Of a stretch of DNA of 64,000 nucleotides, positions 35,001-44,845 are shown in pieces. The notes below the pieces were generated by a model. It made no database searches. It saw only the letters and a list, made by a program, of their open reading frames with translations, and was not told the origin of the DNA. Numbering within the stretch: position 1 is the stretch's first letter; the number at the start of each line of letters is the position of its first letter. Source of the DNA: Thalassovita taeanensis. GTDB lineage: Bacteria > Pseudomonadota > Alphaproteobacteria > Rhodobacterales > Rhodobacteraceae. The position numbers and the translations under genes are program-made. The stretch is taken from positions 31,009 to 95,008 of the forward strand of contig NZ_FOEP01000017.1 of NCBI RefSeq assembly GCF_900110775.1, read 5' to 3'.

Positions 35001-36044
35001 TGCTCTTCTCCTTGTTTGCGTTGCAATGATGGTCACCTTGCAGCTGGCCAAGGCCCGGCCACACCGAAGGCGAAGCGCAGCGGAGAGGGGCAGGCGCCGG
35101 TCTTTTTGATGCGCGAGGAATGACCCACCTTTGGTCTTTGGTGGGTCAGGGGAAAAAGATCGGCGACAACCTTTGTGGACGGGACGACAGCTGCGACCAA
35201 CATGTCATGCAACTCAGACATCGGGAGAAGTGCGGTGGCCATGAACGAAAGTGGAGGAACAGCTGAGAGAGATGCCAGGGGCGGCGTCATTTCTGCCCTC
35301 TCGCCCCGAGCCGTACCCGGACGAGTTAGAGCTTTGCCGAGCCCTGCCCAACGTGTCGCGACGGCTAGCATCTGTGGCAAAGCGATGTGTGTCATCAGGC
35401 TGGCCATCCCCAAGAAGACCGTCGAGGCATCTGCATTTGGCGCGGTTCATCCGGGCGTCGAACGGAACAGACAAGCGGTCGCGATAGCTAGCTGTTTCAT
35501 GCATCGCGCTGATTCCCGGCCCTCTGCCAGCTACGACCAATGCAATCCGGTGGTCGTCGAACATCGTTTGCAGCCGGTAATGACGGCGCAGAATAGCGTA
35601 TCGGGCAAAGCGAGGACTATCACCGGCTGGGACTCGCGGGACGAGGCCATTTAGACACCCCCCCGCCCCAGCGACCGTTACCGGAACGGCCGCGATGAAG
35701 CGTTGCCACGACCATGCGACGGCTGGTCGGGCTGGCTCCGGAGGAGAGTGCCCGGCCAGCAGCACGTCGCAGGGAGAGGCGACGTTTCAGCTCGGGGAGG
35801 GCGGCTGCGTGCAGCCGACCGAGTAGGGCGCGGTCCTGATCAAAAGGCAGGAGGGGCCAAGATCTTACCTTGATATTGACTGCGCCTAGAACAGATCTCA
35901 GAAAGGTGCATTGCGTAAGCCTCTTTTTGTGTCGCCCTTCCTCGTGAAGTTGGCGCTGGCTAAATCCGCCACACTTTCCAGCAGCCGCATGTTCTGTTAT
36001 TGTTCTCATTCGAAACCGTATTCCGATTCCCGAGTGTACCTCAG
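35001..36044. other. About 1 kb without a convincing gene
   Basis: Several overlapping open frames exist on both strands (for example 35175-35654 + and 35214-35765 -), but they shadow each other, are rich in Arg/Ser/Pro and lack ribosome sites. Structures seen: a 9-bp hairpin TGACCCACC/GGTGGGTCA at 35121-35148 and the LexA box at 35991-36005. The stretch may hold a decayed gene or a small RNA. Confidence 0.45.
35991..36005 (+). promoter_or_regulatory. SOS box (LexA operator)
   Basis: GTTC-TGTTATT-GTTC, an exact match to the alphaproteobacterial LexA site GTTC-N7-GTTC, ends 39 bp before the ATG of the SRAP gene. It should place the whole SRAP-imuA-imuB-dnaE2 operon under DNA-damage control. 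Confidence 0.85.
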
Positions 36045-36725
36045 ATGTGCAACCTCTACTCCCAGACAAAGAGCCAGGACGCGGTGCGTCACCTGTTCGA
36101 CAACATGCTTGAGCAGGACGAGGATCTGGTTGACGCTACTGGGAACCTGCCTCCTTTGACCGACATCTGGCCTGACTATCCAGCACCGATCATCCGGCAT
36201 GGTGAGGGCGCTGCCTGGGCGCTGACAATGGCCCGTTGGGGCATGCCGACCCCTGCGAAGTTCCTCGAAGGCAAACGTACCGACAAGGGTGTCACCAATA
36301 TCCGCAACGTCGGCTCTCCCCACTGGCGGCGCTGGCTCGGTGTCGAACATCGCTGCCTCGTGCCCTTCACGAGCTTTTCGGAGATTGACGGGCGCCGGGG
36401 TGCGCCGCGCAATTCGTCGGTCTGGTTCGCTTTGGATGAGGATCGGCCGCTCGCCTTCTTCGCCGCGCTGCGAACGACATGGACCTCGGTGCGCAAGCTG
36501 AAGGAAGGCGAGGTGACAGCGGAGATCTTCGGTTTCCTGACCTGCCCGCCCAACGCCGAAGTTGCGCCGATCCACCCCAAAGCCATGCCCGTCGTCCTCA
36601 CGCAGCCCGAGGAATGGCGACGTTGGTTGACCGCACCGGCCGAGGACGCCCTGAAGCTGCAGCGGCCCCTGCCGGACGGGATGCTGAAGATCGTTGCCGA
36701 GGGGGTGCGCGAGGATGCGGTTTGA
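36045..36725 (+). CDS. SRAP/HMCES-family abasic-site shield protein (YedK-like)
   Basis: A 226-residue SOS-response-associated peptidase. The protein starts MCNLYSQT, so removal of Met exposes the catalytic Cys2 that forms a covalent link with abasic sites in single-stranded DNA. Other conserved elements: NIRNVGSPHWRRW (asparagine/arginine DNA contacts), RCLVPFTSFSE (with the active-site glutamate) and the late histidine in VAPIHPKAMPVVL. The start at 36045 is fixed by the need for Cys at position 2. First gene behind a LexA box; overlaps imuA by 11 bp, so it belongs to the mutasome operon. Confidence 0.93.
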   Translation: MCNLYSQTKSQDAVRHLFDNMLEQDEDLVDATGNLPPLTDIWPDYPAPIIRHGEGAAWALTMARWGMPTPAKFLEGKRTDKGVTNIRNVGSPHWRRWLGVEHRCLVPFTSFSEIDGRRGAPRNSSVWFALDEDRPLAFFAALRTTWTSVRKLKEGEVTAEIFGFLTCPPNAEVAPIHPKAMPVVLTQPEEWRRWLTAPAEDALKLQRPLPDGMLKIVAEGVREDAV

Positions 36726-37302
36726 GTCCGCTCCGAGCGAGCTCTTTGCCCTGGTCCGGCACCGGGTCCATGAGGCGGAAGGTCCGGGACGGCGCAGCTT
36801 CGCTTTGTTGCAAGCCGCCCGACACACCGAGGCCCTGATCTGGATCATTCCCGGTCATGCCCCGCACCAGCCAATGCTCCGGGGTCTGCCCGAAGGCGTC
36901 GGGGAGCGGCTGCATCTCATTCGCCCTGCAAACGAGACCGACCTGCTCTGGGCCGCGGAGGAAGCGCTGCGCTCTGAAGGGGTCGGACTGGTAATCGCGG
37001 AGCCGGAAAAGCCCCTCTCCCTGATCGCCGGGCGACGCCTGCAACTGGCCGCGGAAGCTGGGCGAACCACCGGGCTCATGCTGATCCGTGAAGGCCAGGG
37101 CAGCAATGCTGCAGAGACGCGGTGGCATTGTACCCCGATTGCGGCGGAACGGCGGGACTCGACTCTGCATCAATGGGCTCTTATTAAGAACAAAAGGGAA
37201 ACATTAAGAGCTTGGACTGTGCACTGGAATGGTAAGACGGCTGCTGTCGATCCGGTTTCCGCGGCTTGCAAGCGACACGAGCCAGCGGAGACGTCCCGTT
37301 GA
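36715..37302 (+). CDS. imuA: ImuA mutasome protein
   Basis: A 195-residue RecA/SulA-like protein needed, with ImuB and DnaE2, for damage-induced mutagenesis. Seen: the RecA-fold-like stretch EALIWIIPGHAPHQP and LHLIRPANETDLLWAAEEAL, with no intact Walker A, as usual in ImuA. The start ATG at 36715 overlaps the SRAP stop; the end overlaps imuB by 74 bp. It is shorter than many ImuA proteins (about 220-260), ending in a basic tail. Confidence 0.85.
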   Translation: MRFESAPSELFALVRHRVHEAEGPGRRSFALLQAARHTEALIWIIPGHAPHQPMLRGLPEGVGERLHLIRPANETDLLWAAEEALRSEGVGLVIAEPEKPLSLIAGRRLQLAAEAGRTTGLMLIREGQGSNAAETRWHCTPIAAERRDSTLHQWALIKNKRETLRAWTVHWNGKTAAVDPVSAACKRHEPAETSR

Positions 37303-38728
37303 GGGACCGTTCGCCCTGATCCATAGGTCAGGGAATGCCGATCATGTGCATTGTCTGAACCAAGCCGCCGAGACGCGGGGATTGCGCCTCGGCATGGCGG
37401 CGGCCGATGCGCGCGCCATCTGTCCCGAGCTGATAACGCGGCCCGCCGATCTGGCGCGAGAGGCGGCCGCACTGGCAGGCCTCAGACGCTGGGCGGGGCG
37501 TTATTCGCCGATGGTGGCGCGCGACGGCCCGGACGGGCTTATCGCCGATATCTCCGGTGTGCCGCATCTCTTCGGCGGCGAGGCTGAAATGCGGGCCGAC
37601 CTTCATGCGCGGCTGGAACGGGTCGGCCTGACCCTCTCGAGCGCCATCGCCGAAACCCGTGGCGCAGCCCAGGCGCTGGCCCGTCATGGCGGCGGCATCC
37701 TGCCCGAGGGCGCGGCGAAGGAGGGTATCGCGAGCCTACCCGTCTCAGCGCTGAGGATCGGGAGCGATGTGGCGGAAGGTCTCGCCCGGATGGGGCTGAA
37801 CAGGATCGGCGATCTCACCGATCTGCCGCGTGCGCCCCTCGCGCGACGGTTCGGTCCGGCTCTGGTGCTGCGTCTCGACCAGGCGCTCGGCCTTCAACCG
37901 GAGCCGGTCTCTCCCGAGGCGGACGCGCCGTATTTCGGGGTGCGGCTGACCATGCCGGAACCTATCGGCCTCGAGGCCGATGTCATGTCGGGCCTCGCGC
38001 GCTTGCTAGACCGACTCTGCAGCACACTTGCCCAACACCATCGCGGCGCACGGCGGCTGCGGCTTGAACTGCACCGGGTCGACCGGGAAACCGCGCAAGT
38101 CGAGATCGGGCTGGCCCGGCCGATGCGTGATCCCGAGCGGATTGCGGCGCTCTTTGCAAAAGGCGTGTCGCAGGTCGAAGCTGGGTTCGGGATCGAAGCG
38201 CTGCGCCTCGTTGCCCATGTGACCGAAGACCTGCCACCTGAGCAGATCGGCGGACCCCGAACGATAGACCGCGAGGACGCGCTGGCCGATCTCTTCTCGC
38301 GGCTCGGCAACCGGCTGGGCTTCGACAGGGTCCTGCGGCTCCTGCCTGCCGCCAGCAAAATCCCCGAGCGGAGCTTTTTAGTAGCACCGGCCGCCTATAG
38401 CGCCGCTGAATCTCCGCCGCCACATCGTGGACCAGATCGACCGATCATCCTCTTTCCGCCTGAGCTGGTCACGACGAAAGGGCTTGGACAACCCGGTCAT
38501 CCCCCCGCCCGGTTCGCCTGGCGGCGCATGTCTTTCACCACGCTACGTGCGGACGGACCGGAACGGATCGCACCGGAATGGTGGTTCGACGATCCGGCCT
38601 GGCGCTCGGGCCTGCGCGACTACTGGCGGGTAGAAACCCAGGAGGGCCCACGGCTTTGGCTCTACCACACGCCACAGGCCCCGACCTGGCCCGCGCAGAG
38701 CTGGTTCGCGCAGGGAGAGTTCGCATGA
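37229..38728 (+). CDS. imuB: ImuB, inactive Y-family polymerase-like protein
   Basis: A 499-residue Y-family relative that acts as the hub linking DnaE2 to the sliding clamp. Seen: N-terminal palm/fingers region (RRLLSIRFPRLA, GLRLGMAAADARAICP), the degenerate active site IADISGVPHLFGGE, where the acidic pair of true DinB/UmuC enzymes is missing, a helix-hairpin-helix (NRIGDLTDLPRAPLARRFG), and a little-finger-like C-terminal part. Overlaps imuA by 74 bp and dnaE2 by 4 bp (ATGA). Confidence 0.93.
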   Translation: MVRRLLSIRFPRLASDTSQRRRPVEGPFALIHRSGNADHVHCLNQAAETRGLRLGMAAADARAICPELITRPADLAREAAALAGLRRWAGRYSPMVARDGPDGLIADISGVPHLFGGEAEMRADLHARLERVGLTLSSAIAETRGAAQALARHGGGILPEGAAKEGIASLPVSALRIGSDVAEGLARMGLNRIGDLTDLPRAPLARRFGPALVLRLDQALGLQPEPVSPEADAPYFGVRLTMPEPIGLEADVMSGLARLLDRLCSTLAQHHRGARRLRLELHRVDRETAQVEIGLARPMRDPERIAALFAKGVSQVEAGFGIEALRLVAHVTEDLPPEQIGGPRTIDREDALADLFSRLGNRLGFDRVLRLLPAASKIPERSFLVAPAAYSAAESPPPHRGPDRPIILFPPELVTTKGLGQPGHPPARFAWRRMSFTTLRADGPERIAPEWWFDDPAWRSGLRDYWRVETQEGPRLWLYHTPQAPTWPAQSWFAQGEFA

Positions 38729-41700
38729 CCGGCTATGCGGAGCTCTGCGTGACGAGCAATTTCACCTTTCTGACCGGGGCCTCGCACCCCGAGGAACTGG
38801 TTACGCGTGCCGCCGAGTTGGGCCTGAGGGCCATCGCCATCACCGACCGCAACTCGGTCGCGGGCGTGGTGCGGGCCTTCTCGGCCCTGAAGGAACTGGC
38901 CCGCCTGCGCGAGGAGGCCCGCGCCGCGAGCGAGGGGGCCGAGGCTGGTCCGGTGATCCGATCCCGGCAGGTGACCGATCATTCCAGCCGCCAGACGATG
39001 CAGCACATGCCGGCAGGCGATGCCCCCCGAATTCGGCCGGACATGGTGTTGCCGAAGCTGATCCCGGGCGCCCGGATCGTGCTGACCGACAGCGAGGTCG
39101 ACTGGCTCGCCCTGCCCACGGACATTGCGGCGTGGTCGCGGCTGACCCGGCTTCTGTCCCTCGGCAAGCGGCGAGCCACGAAAGGCGAATGTCATCTGAC
39201 GCGCAAGGATTTGTCGGAGTGGGGTCAGGGCATGGTGCTAATCGCGCTACCACCCGACCCGATGGAGCACCCGGTCCGAGCGTGTGCCAGTGATCTGCGG
39301 CATATGCTGCGCACCTTCCCCGGCCAGTGCTTTCTTGGCGCGGCCCCGCGCTATGACGGCCGCGACCCTACCCGCCTCGACCAGCTGGCGCGGATCGCCC
39401 AGGACACCGGCCTGCCGCTGGTGGCCCTTGGCGAGGTGATGATGCATCGCTCGTCTCGGCGTCCGCTAGCCGATGTCCTGACCTGCCTTCGCGAGGGCTG
39501 CACCATCGACACGATCGGGGAGCGTCGGCTGACCAATGGCGAACACCGGCTCAAATCCCCGGACGAGATGGCGCGGATGTTCCATCGCTATCCGGCAGCG
39601 ATCCGGCGCACGCTGGAGATCGCCGACCGCTGCGCCTTCCGGCTGGACGATCTGCGGTATCAATATCCCGACGAGGCGCGGGACGGCGAGCCCGCGCAGG
39701 CGCGGCTCGAACGGCTGTCGCGGGAGGGGCTGCATTGGCGCTATCCAGAGGGGCCGCCCGCCCGCATTGTGACGCGGGTCGACAAGGAACTGAAGCTCAT
39801 CGGCGAGATGACGTATGCGCCGTATTTCCTGACGGTCAATGACATTGTGGCGTTCGCGCGCTCGCAGGGCATTCTGTGCCAAGGCCGCGGGTCGGCCGCC
39901 AATTCGGTCGTCTGCTACCTGCTCGGCGTGACCGAAGTGCCCCCCGAGAGCATCACCCTGATCTTCGAACGCTTCATCTCAAAAGAGCGCGGCGAGCCGC
40001 CGGATATCGACGTAGATTTCGAGCACGAGCGGCGCGAAGAGGTGATCCAATGGATCTACGAGCGATACGGACGCCATCGCGCCGGGCTGACCGCGACCGT
40101 GATCCATTTCCGTTCACGTGCCGCGATCCGCGAGGTCGGCAAGGTCATGGGGCTGAGCCAAGACATAATCGCGCGGCTTTCGGGCCAGATCTGGGGCTGG
40201 TCGGCCAGCGCCCCGGGAGAAGATCGGATGCGCGACGCCGGGATCGATCCGTCCGACGGGCGCGTGGCGCTGGCAGCGAAGCTGATCGGCGAGATCATTG
40301 GGTTTCCCCGGCATCTGAGCCAGCATGTCGGCGGCTTCGTGATCACCCATGGCCGGCTCGACGAGCTCTGCCCAATCGAGAATGCCGCGATGGAGGATCG
40401 CACCATTATCGAGTGGGACAAGGACGATATCGACGCGCTCGGGCTCATGAAGGTCGATGTGCTGGCGCTCGGCATGCTGACCTGCATCCGCAAGGCCTTC
40501 GGGCTGCTGGAGGATCACCGTCACCTGAAGCTGAGCCTCGCCAATGTGCCACCCGAGGATCCTGTGGTTTACGATATGCTCTGCAAAGCCGATGCGGTCG
40601 GGGTCTTTCAGGTCGAAAGCCGGGCGCAGCTCAACTTCCTGCCGCGCATGCAGCCGCGAAAATTCTACGATCTGGTCTGCGAGGTCGCCATCATCCGCCC
40701 CGGCCCGATCCAGGGCGGCATGGTTCATCCCTTCATCAACCGCCGTCAGGGCAAGGAAAAGGTCGAAGACCTCGGCCCCGCCATGATGGAGGTGCTGGGG
40801 CGCACCTATGGCGTCCCCCTCTTCCAAGAACAGGCCATGCAGATCGCGGTGGTCGCGGCCGGCTTCTCGGCCGGCGAGGCGGACCGGCTGCGCCGCTCAC
40901 TCGCAACCTTCAAGCGGATGGGCTCCATCGGCGCGTTCCGCGAGCGGTTCATCTCGGGCATGTTGGCCCGCGGCTACGAGGCGGGGTTTGCGCAGCGATG
41001 TTTCGCCCAGATCGAAGGCTTCGGCAGTTATGGCTTCCCGGAAAGCCATGCGGCGAGCTTTGCGCGGCTGGTCTATATCTCGGCTTGGCTGAAGCGCCAC
41101 CATCCGGCGGTTTTCACCTGTGCCCTGCTGAACAGCCAGCCGATGGGCTTCTACGCCCCCGCGCAACTCGTCCGCGACGCGCGTGAGCATGGCGTCGAGA
41201 TCCGGGCCGTCTCGGTCAATCATTCGGCCTGGGACTGCACCCTCGAGCCACGCGGCGACGGAACGCTGGCGTTGCGGCTCGGGTTTCGGCAGATCAAAGG
41301 CATGCGGGAGGAGGATGCAGTCTGGATCGAGGCCGCCCGCGGCAACGGCTACGTGGACGTCGAAAGCCTGTGGCGCCGGGCTGGTGTCAGGCCGGTCGCA
41401 CTGGAACGGTTGGCGGAAGGGGATGCCTTCGCCTCGCTCGGTCTCAATCGGCGCGATGCGCTCTGGGCCGCCCGGGCGTTGCGAGGGCCAAAGCCCCTGC
41501 CCCTTTTCGGGGCCGACGGTGAGGGCGGAGCGGAACCGCAGGTTACGCTGCCGGCGATGACGCTCGGGCAGGAGGTGATCGAGGACTACCTGGCACTGCG
41601 GCTTTCTCTGCGCGCCCATCCGATGGAGTTGCTGCGGCCGCGCTTGCCGGACAGTCTGCCGCATGAACGTCTGGATCGAACCACCGGGCGCATCACGGTG

Positions 41701-42075
41701 ACGGGTCTCGTGATCACGCGGCAACGGCCTGGCACGGCCTCGGGCGTGATTTTCCTGACGCTGGAGGACGAAACTGGCGTGACCAACGTTGTGGTCTGGA
41801 GCCGGGTCTACGAGACCTTTCGCAAGGCGGTGATCGCCGGGCGGCTTCTGCGCGTCACTGGCCGGATCGAACGCGAGGGACAGGTCGTTCATGTGATCGC
41901 CGAGCGGATCGAGGACATCTCGCCGATGCTTTCGAGCCTTGGGCAACCGGCCACCGACGCAGGAGGTCGCCAGCCCGGTTCAGTAGGCCACGCCACGTTC
42001 GGCGGCCGCGGTTCAACGGCCCGGCATCCGCGTGAACAGGGAAAGAAGTTGTTTCCAAGCCGGGATTTTAACTAA
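38725..42075 (+). CDS. dnaE2: Error-prone DNA polymerase III alpha subunit DnaE2
   Basis: C-family polymerase of 1116 residues carrying out translesion synthesis. Domains in order: PHP (SNFTFLTGASHPEELV, AITDRNSVAG), palm with catalytic aspartates in PDIDVDF (Asp427, 429, 431), fingers and thumb (HVGGFVIT, ESHAASFA), and a C-terminal OB fold (TGRITVTGLVITRQRPG). The ATG at 38725 overlaps the imuB stop. The final 50 residues are basic and divergent. Last gene of the LexA-controlled operon. Confidence 0.96.
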   Translation: MTGYAELCVTSNFTFLTGASHPEELVTRAAELGLRAIAITDRNSVAGVVRAFSALKELARLREEARAASEGAEAGPVIRSRQVTDHSSRQTMQHMPAGDAPRIRPDMVLPKLIPGARIVLTDSEVDWLALPTDIAAWSRLTRLLSLGKRRATKGECHLTRKDLSEWGQGMVLIALPPDPMEHPVRACASDLRHMLRTFPGQCFLGAAPRYDGRDPTRLDQLARIAQDTGLPLVALGEVMMHRSSRRPLADVLTCLREGCTIDTIGERRLTNGEHRLKSPDEMARMFHRYPAAIRRTLEIADRCAFRLDDLRYQYPDEARDGEPAQARLERLSREGLHWRYPEGPPARIVTRVDKELKLIGEMTYAPYFLTVNDIVAFARSQGILCQGRGSAANSVVCYLLGVTEVPPESITLIFERFISKERGEPPDIDVDFEHERREEVIQWIYERYGRHRAGLTATVIHFRSRAAIREVGKVMGLSQDIIARLSGQIWGWSASAPGEDRMRDAGIDPSDGRVALAAKLIGEIIGFPRHLSQHVGGFVITHGRLDELCPIENAAMEDRTIIEWDKDDIDALGLMKVDVLALGMLTCIRKAFGLLEDHRHLKLSLANVPPEDPVVYDMLCKADAVGVFQVESRAQLNFLPRMQPRKFYDLVCEVAIIRPGPIQGGMVHPFINRRQGKEKVEDLGPAMMEVLGRTYGVPLFQEQAMQIAVVAAGFSAGEADRLRRSLATFKRMGSIGAFRERFISGMLARGYEAGFAQRCFAQIEGFGSYGFPESHAASFARLVYISAWLKRHHPAVFTCALLNSQPMGFYAPAQLVRDAREHGVEIRAVSVNHSAWDCTLEPRGDGTLALRLGFRQIKGMREEDAVWIEAARGNGYVDVESLWRRAGVRPVALERLAEGDAFASLGLNRRDALWAARALRGPKPLPLFGADGEGGAEPQVTLPAMTLGQEVIEDYLALRLSLRAHPMELLRPRLPDSLPHERLDRTTGRITVTGLVITRQRPGTASGVIFLTLEDETGVTNVVVWSRVYETFRKAVIAGRLLRVTGRIEREGQVVHVIAERIEDISPMLSSLGQPATDAGGRQPGSVGHATFGGRGSTARHPREQGKKLFPSRDFN

Positions 42076-42116
42076 GGCGTGCCCTCATATCGGTCGCAAT
42101 AAGCGGGGCCAATATC

Positions 42117-42848
42117 GTGACCACTGGAAATGCAGACTCAATTGGTAGGACGGGTGTCGCAGCAGATGACCTCAAGGCAACGACAATCAAGTTTCCCCTT
42201 GAATGCTTCAGTCCAAAAAATCAGGTTGCTTCAACGACAAGGCCATCGAAACAGGCGGAACACATTTTGATTGAACTGAAAATCGAACTTATTGGCATCA
42301 AACCACCCATCTGGCGCCGGATCTTCGTGCCGAATGACATCAGCTTGGACATCCTGCATTCCGTTCTTCAGGGCGCTATGCCGTGGCAAGACTATCATTT
42401 GCATGAGTTCGAGATTGGCGAGGACAGGTTCGAGGCCCGCGACGAAAGTGACGACAGCTGGGATCCTGACGATGGCCGAAAGGACGAGAAGAGGTTTACT
42501 CTTGGAGAGCTGGTCAAGAAAGGCAGTCAGTTCACATACACTTACGATTTCGGCGATGGTTGGCGACACCTCGTCACTGTCGAGAAAGTTGGCAAAACAA
42601 CCGGAAGACCAGATCAGGACTTTCCCGCCTGTGTTGCCGGAGAACGCGCGTGTCCGCCAGAGGACAGTGGGGGGCCCTACTCTTACGAAGAGTTTCTCGA
42701 CGCACTGACCGACAAACACCACCCGGAACATCGTGATACAAAGCAATGGGCGGGCGCGTTCGAACCGGAAGTGTTCAGCGTGCAGCAAGCCAATGCAGCC
42801 GTCGGTGCGATGTTTGTTTGGGCAAAAGAGCGCCGCGATCGAAAGTGA
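42117..42848 (+). CDS. Plasmid pRiA4b ORF-3 family protein
   Basis: A 243-residue protein with the family signature IELIGIKPPIWRRI followed by LHSVLQGAMPWQDYHLHEF, then YTYDFGDGWRH and CPPEDSGGPYSYEEFL. Members are frequent on plasmids and islands; function unknown. The first 45 residues are not part of the core domain, so the GTG start at 42117 may be too early. It begins 41 bp after dnaE2 but has no LexA box of its own; read-through from the mutasome operon is possible. Confidence 0.85.
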   Translation: MTTGNADSIGRTGVAADDLKATTIKFPLECFSPKNQVASTTRPSKQAEHILIELKIELIGIKPPIWRRIFVPNDISLDILHSVLQGAMPWQDYHLHEFEIGEDRFEARDESDDSWDPDDGRKDEKRFTLGELVKKGSQFTYTYDFGDGWRHLVTVEKVGKTTGRPDQDFPACVAGERACPPEDSGGPYSYEEFLDALTDKHHPEHRDTKQWAGAFEPEVFSVQQANAAVGAMFVWAKERRDRK

Positions 42849-43094
42849 AACCTGACTCTGGTTTGGCGCAGCTGCTTCGACATGAGCACAAAGCTCCAAC
42901 TTTTCGATCCGAATGGCCGGGTGTCTTCTCAGCCCTTCGAGGGCATCCCCGCCCTGCTTTGCTGGTGAGCTTCAGAGCCGACAACCACCAATCTCTTTGA
43001 GAATGTGAAAATTTGTCCATCCTTGACGGACTATCTCACAGGTCTCCACAGAAACAAGTGGCGGTCTCTTTAAAAATATATCATTGTGTCGCTT

Positions 43095-43925
43095 ATGAGC
43101 GGACAAGAACACGAAAAACTAAAGAACCTTCTTGAGGCTGTCCCCACGGGGTTCCTCGTGGACTCCGTCTGGCTTGAGCACCACGGGATAGGCCGGCGTT
43201 CGTCCTACGCTTATGTCCAACGCGGCTGGCTAGAACGCCTTGGCCGCGGCGTCTTCCGCCGCCCCGCACCAAGCAGCGCCACCACGAACACACTCGACTG
43301 GAAGACCTGCCTGCTCTCGCTCCAGCACATCATGCACTACCCTGTCCATATCGGCGGGGTGACGGCATTGAGCCTGCAAGGCTATGCGCACTATCTCTCC
43401 CTCGGAGACAAGAGCACGGTTTGGCTCTACGGCTCAAAAATCCCCAACTGGCTCGAAAAACTGCCGCTCAACGCCGAACTCCGCCCACGCAGCGTATCGC
43501 TGTTCTCCGATCCGGAGTTGGGTGTCGCTGACACACTAAATAATCTCAACGAGACAGCATCGTCCCTGCCATGGGACTGGAAACTGGTGATGTCCTCGCC
43601 GGAACGCGCGATCCTCGAAGCGCTGGACGAGTTGCCGAATCAAGAGAGCTTTCACAACCTCGACATGGCGTTCGAAAGCCTGACGACGTTGCGCCCGAGA
43701 ACCCTCGCGGCGCTGCTCAGCAGTTGCAAGAAGATCAAGGTCAAACGCCTGTTCTTCGTGTTCGCCGACCGCCACGACCATGCCTGGCGCAAGCGACTCG
43801 ATCCGGAAGAGTTCGACCTCGGCAGCGGCGACCGCGCATTGGTTAAAGGCGGCAAGATACATCCGCGCTACAGGATCATGGTGCCCGAAGAGTTTGTAAG
43901 AAAGGAACGTGGTCATGGCGCGTGA
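43095..43925 (+). CDS. abiEi: AbiEi-family antitoxin/repressor (type IV toxin-antitoxin)
   Basis: A 276-residue antitoxin of the AbiE system: N-terminal winged helix (LLEAVPTGFLVDSVWLEHHG, then SYAYVQRGWLERLGRGVFRR) that binds its own promoter, and the C-terminal AbiEi domain. The ATG at 43095 is preferred over a GTG three codons upstream. The DNA around the start (43087-43105, TGTCGCT-TATG-AGCGGACA) forms an imperfect inverted repeat that could be its operator. It overlaps the toxin by 11 bp. Confidence 0.85.
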   Translation: MSGQEHEKLKNLLEAVPTGFLVDSVWLEHHGIGRRSSYAYVQRGWLERLGRGVFRRPAPSSATTNTLDWKTCLLSLQHIMHYPVHIGGVTALSLQGYAHYLSLGDKSTVWLYGSKIPNWLEKLPLNAELRPRSVSLFSDPELGVADTLNNLNETASSLPWDWKLVMSSPERAILEALDELPNQESFHNLDMAFESLTTLRPRTLAALLSSCKKIKVKRLFFVFADRHDHAWRKRLDPEEFDLGSGDRALVKGGKIHPRYRIMVPEEFVRKERGHGA

Positions 43926-44832
43926 AGACTATGCCGCCCAAGTGGCCCTGCTCGTGCGCATACTGCCGTATGTCGCAAAGGAGGAGATATTTGCGCTGAA
44001 GGGCGGGACGGCCATCAACCTCTTCTATCGCGACCTTCCGCGCCTCTCGGTCGATATCGATCTGACCTATCTGCCAATCAAAGATCGCGCAGAAAGCCTC
44101 GCCGAGATCAACGACGCGATGGACCGGATTGCCGCCGCCATCGAAGGCGGCATCACCGGCGCCAAAGCGCAGCGCATTGCGGGCGGTGGCGGCGGCGCTA
44201 CACGCGCGCTCGCACGTCTCGGCGCAGCGGAAATCAAGATCGAAACCTCCCCCGTCACCCGCGGCGTCGTGCATGCTCCGGAACAACGCGAAGTCTCGGA
44301 AGCCGTCGAGGAAGAGTTCGGATACGCGATGATGAACATCGTCTCCTTCGAGGATTTGTTCGGCGGTAAGCTACATGCGGCCGTCGATCGCCAGCACCCG
44401 CGAGATCTCTACGACGTCAAGCTCCTCTACGAGAACGAAGGGTTTACCGACGAGTTGTTCCGCACCTTTCTGATCTACGTCGCGAGTTCACCACGCCCGC
44501 CGCACGAACTGCTGAACCCAAACCTGATCAATCTGGATCAGCCCTACGCGCGAGAATTCGAGGGCATGACGAAGAAAGCGGTCAACCTTACGGAATTGAT
44601 CGCAACGCGCGACCGCCTGATCGGGGACATCCAATGCCGCATGGATGTGGACGCGAAGAGGTTTCTGAGAACCCTGCATGAAGGCGATCCCGACTTCGAC
44701 GCGATCGACCGCCCTCAAGCGGCCGAGCTTCCGGCGGTCAGATGGAAGCTAATCAACGTGAACAAGCTGAAAACAGATAACCCCAAGAAGCATGCCGCCC
44801 AAGGGGAAGAGCTAGAGAAACTCCTCGGCTGA
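43915..44832 (+). CDS. abiEii: AbiEii-family nucleotidyltransferase toxin
   Basis: A 305-residue toxin of the nucleotidyltransferase superfamily. Seen: FALKGGTAINLFYRDLPRLS followed by VDIDLTYLP, the hG[G/S]-DxD catalytic motif, and a later KLHAAVDRQHPRDLYDVKLL. In tested relatives the toxin modifies tRNA or binds GTP and stops growth; the antitoxin does not bind it, hence type IV. ATG at 43915 with AAGGAA upstream, overlapping abiEi. Likely stabilises the element or aborts phage infection. Confidence 0.88.
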   Translation: MAREDYAAQVALLVRILPYVAKEEIFALKGGTAINLFYRDLPRLSVDIDLTYLPIKDRAESLAEINDAMDRIAAAIEGGITGAKAQRIAGGGGGATRALARLGAAEIKIETSPVTRGVVHAPEQREVSEAVEEEFGYAMMNIVSFEDLFGGKLHAAVDRQHPRDLYDVKLLYENEGFTDELFRTFLIYVASSPRPPHELLNPNLINLDQPYAREFEGMTKKAVNLTELIATRDRLIGDIQCRMDVDAKRFLRTLHEGDPDFDAIDRPQAAELPAVRWKLINVNKLKTDNPKKHAAQGEELEKLLG

Positions 44833-44845
44833 AGATGGATCAGAG

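Noticed and set aside
35214..35765. 183-codon minus frame in the gap before the SOS operon
   Set aside because: No ribosome site, Arg/Ser-rich, overlaps competing frames of equal quality; no recognisable domain.
39876..41186. 436-codon alternate plus frame in dnaE2
   Set aside because: Arg/Pro/Gly-rich shadow of dnaE2 caused by high third-position GC.
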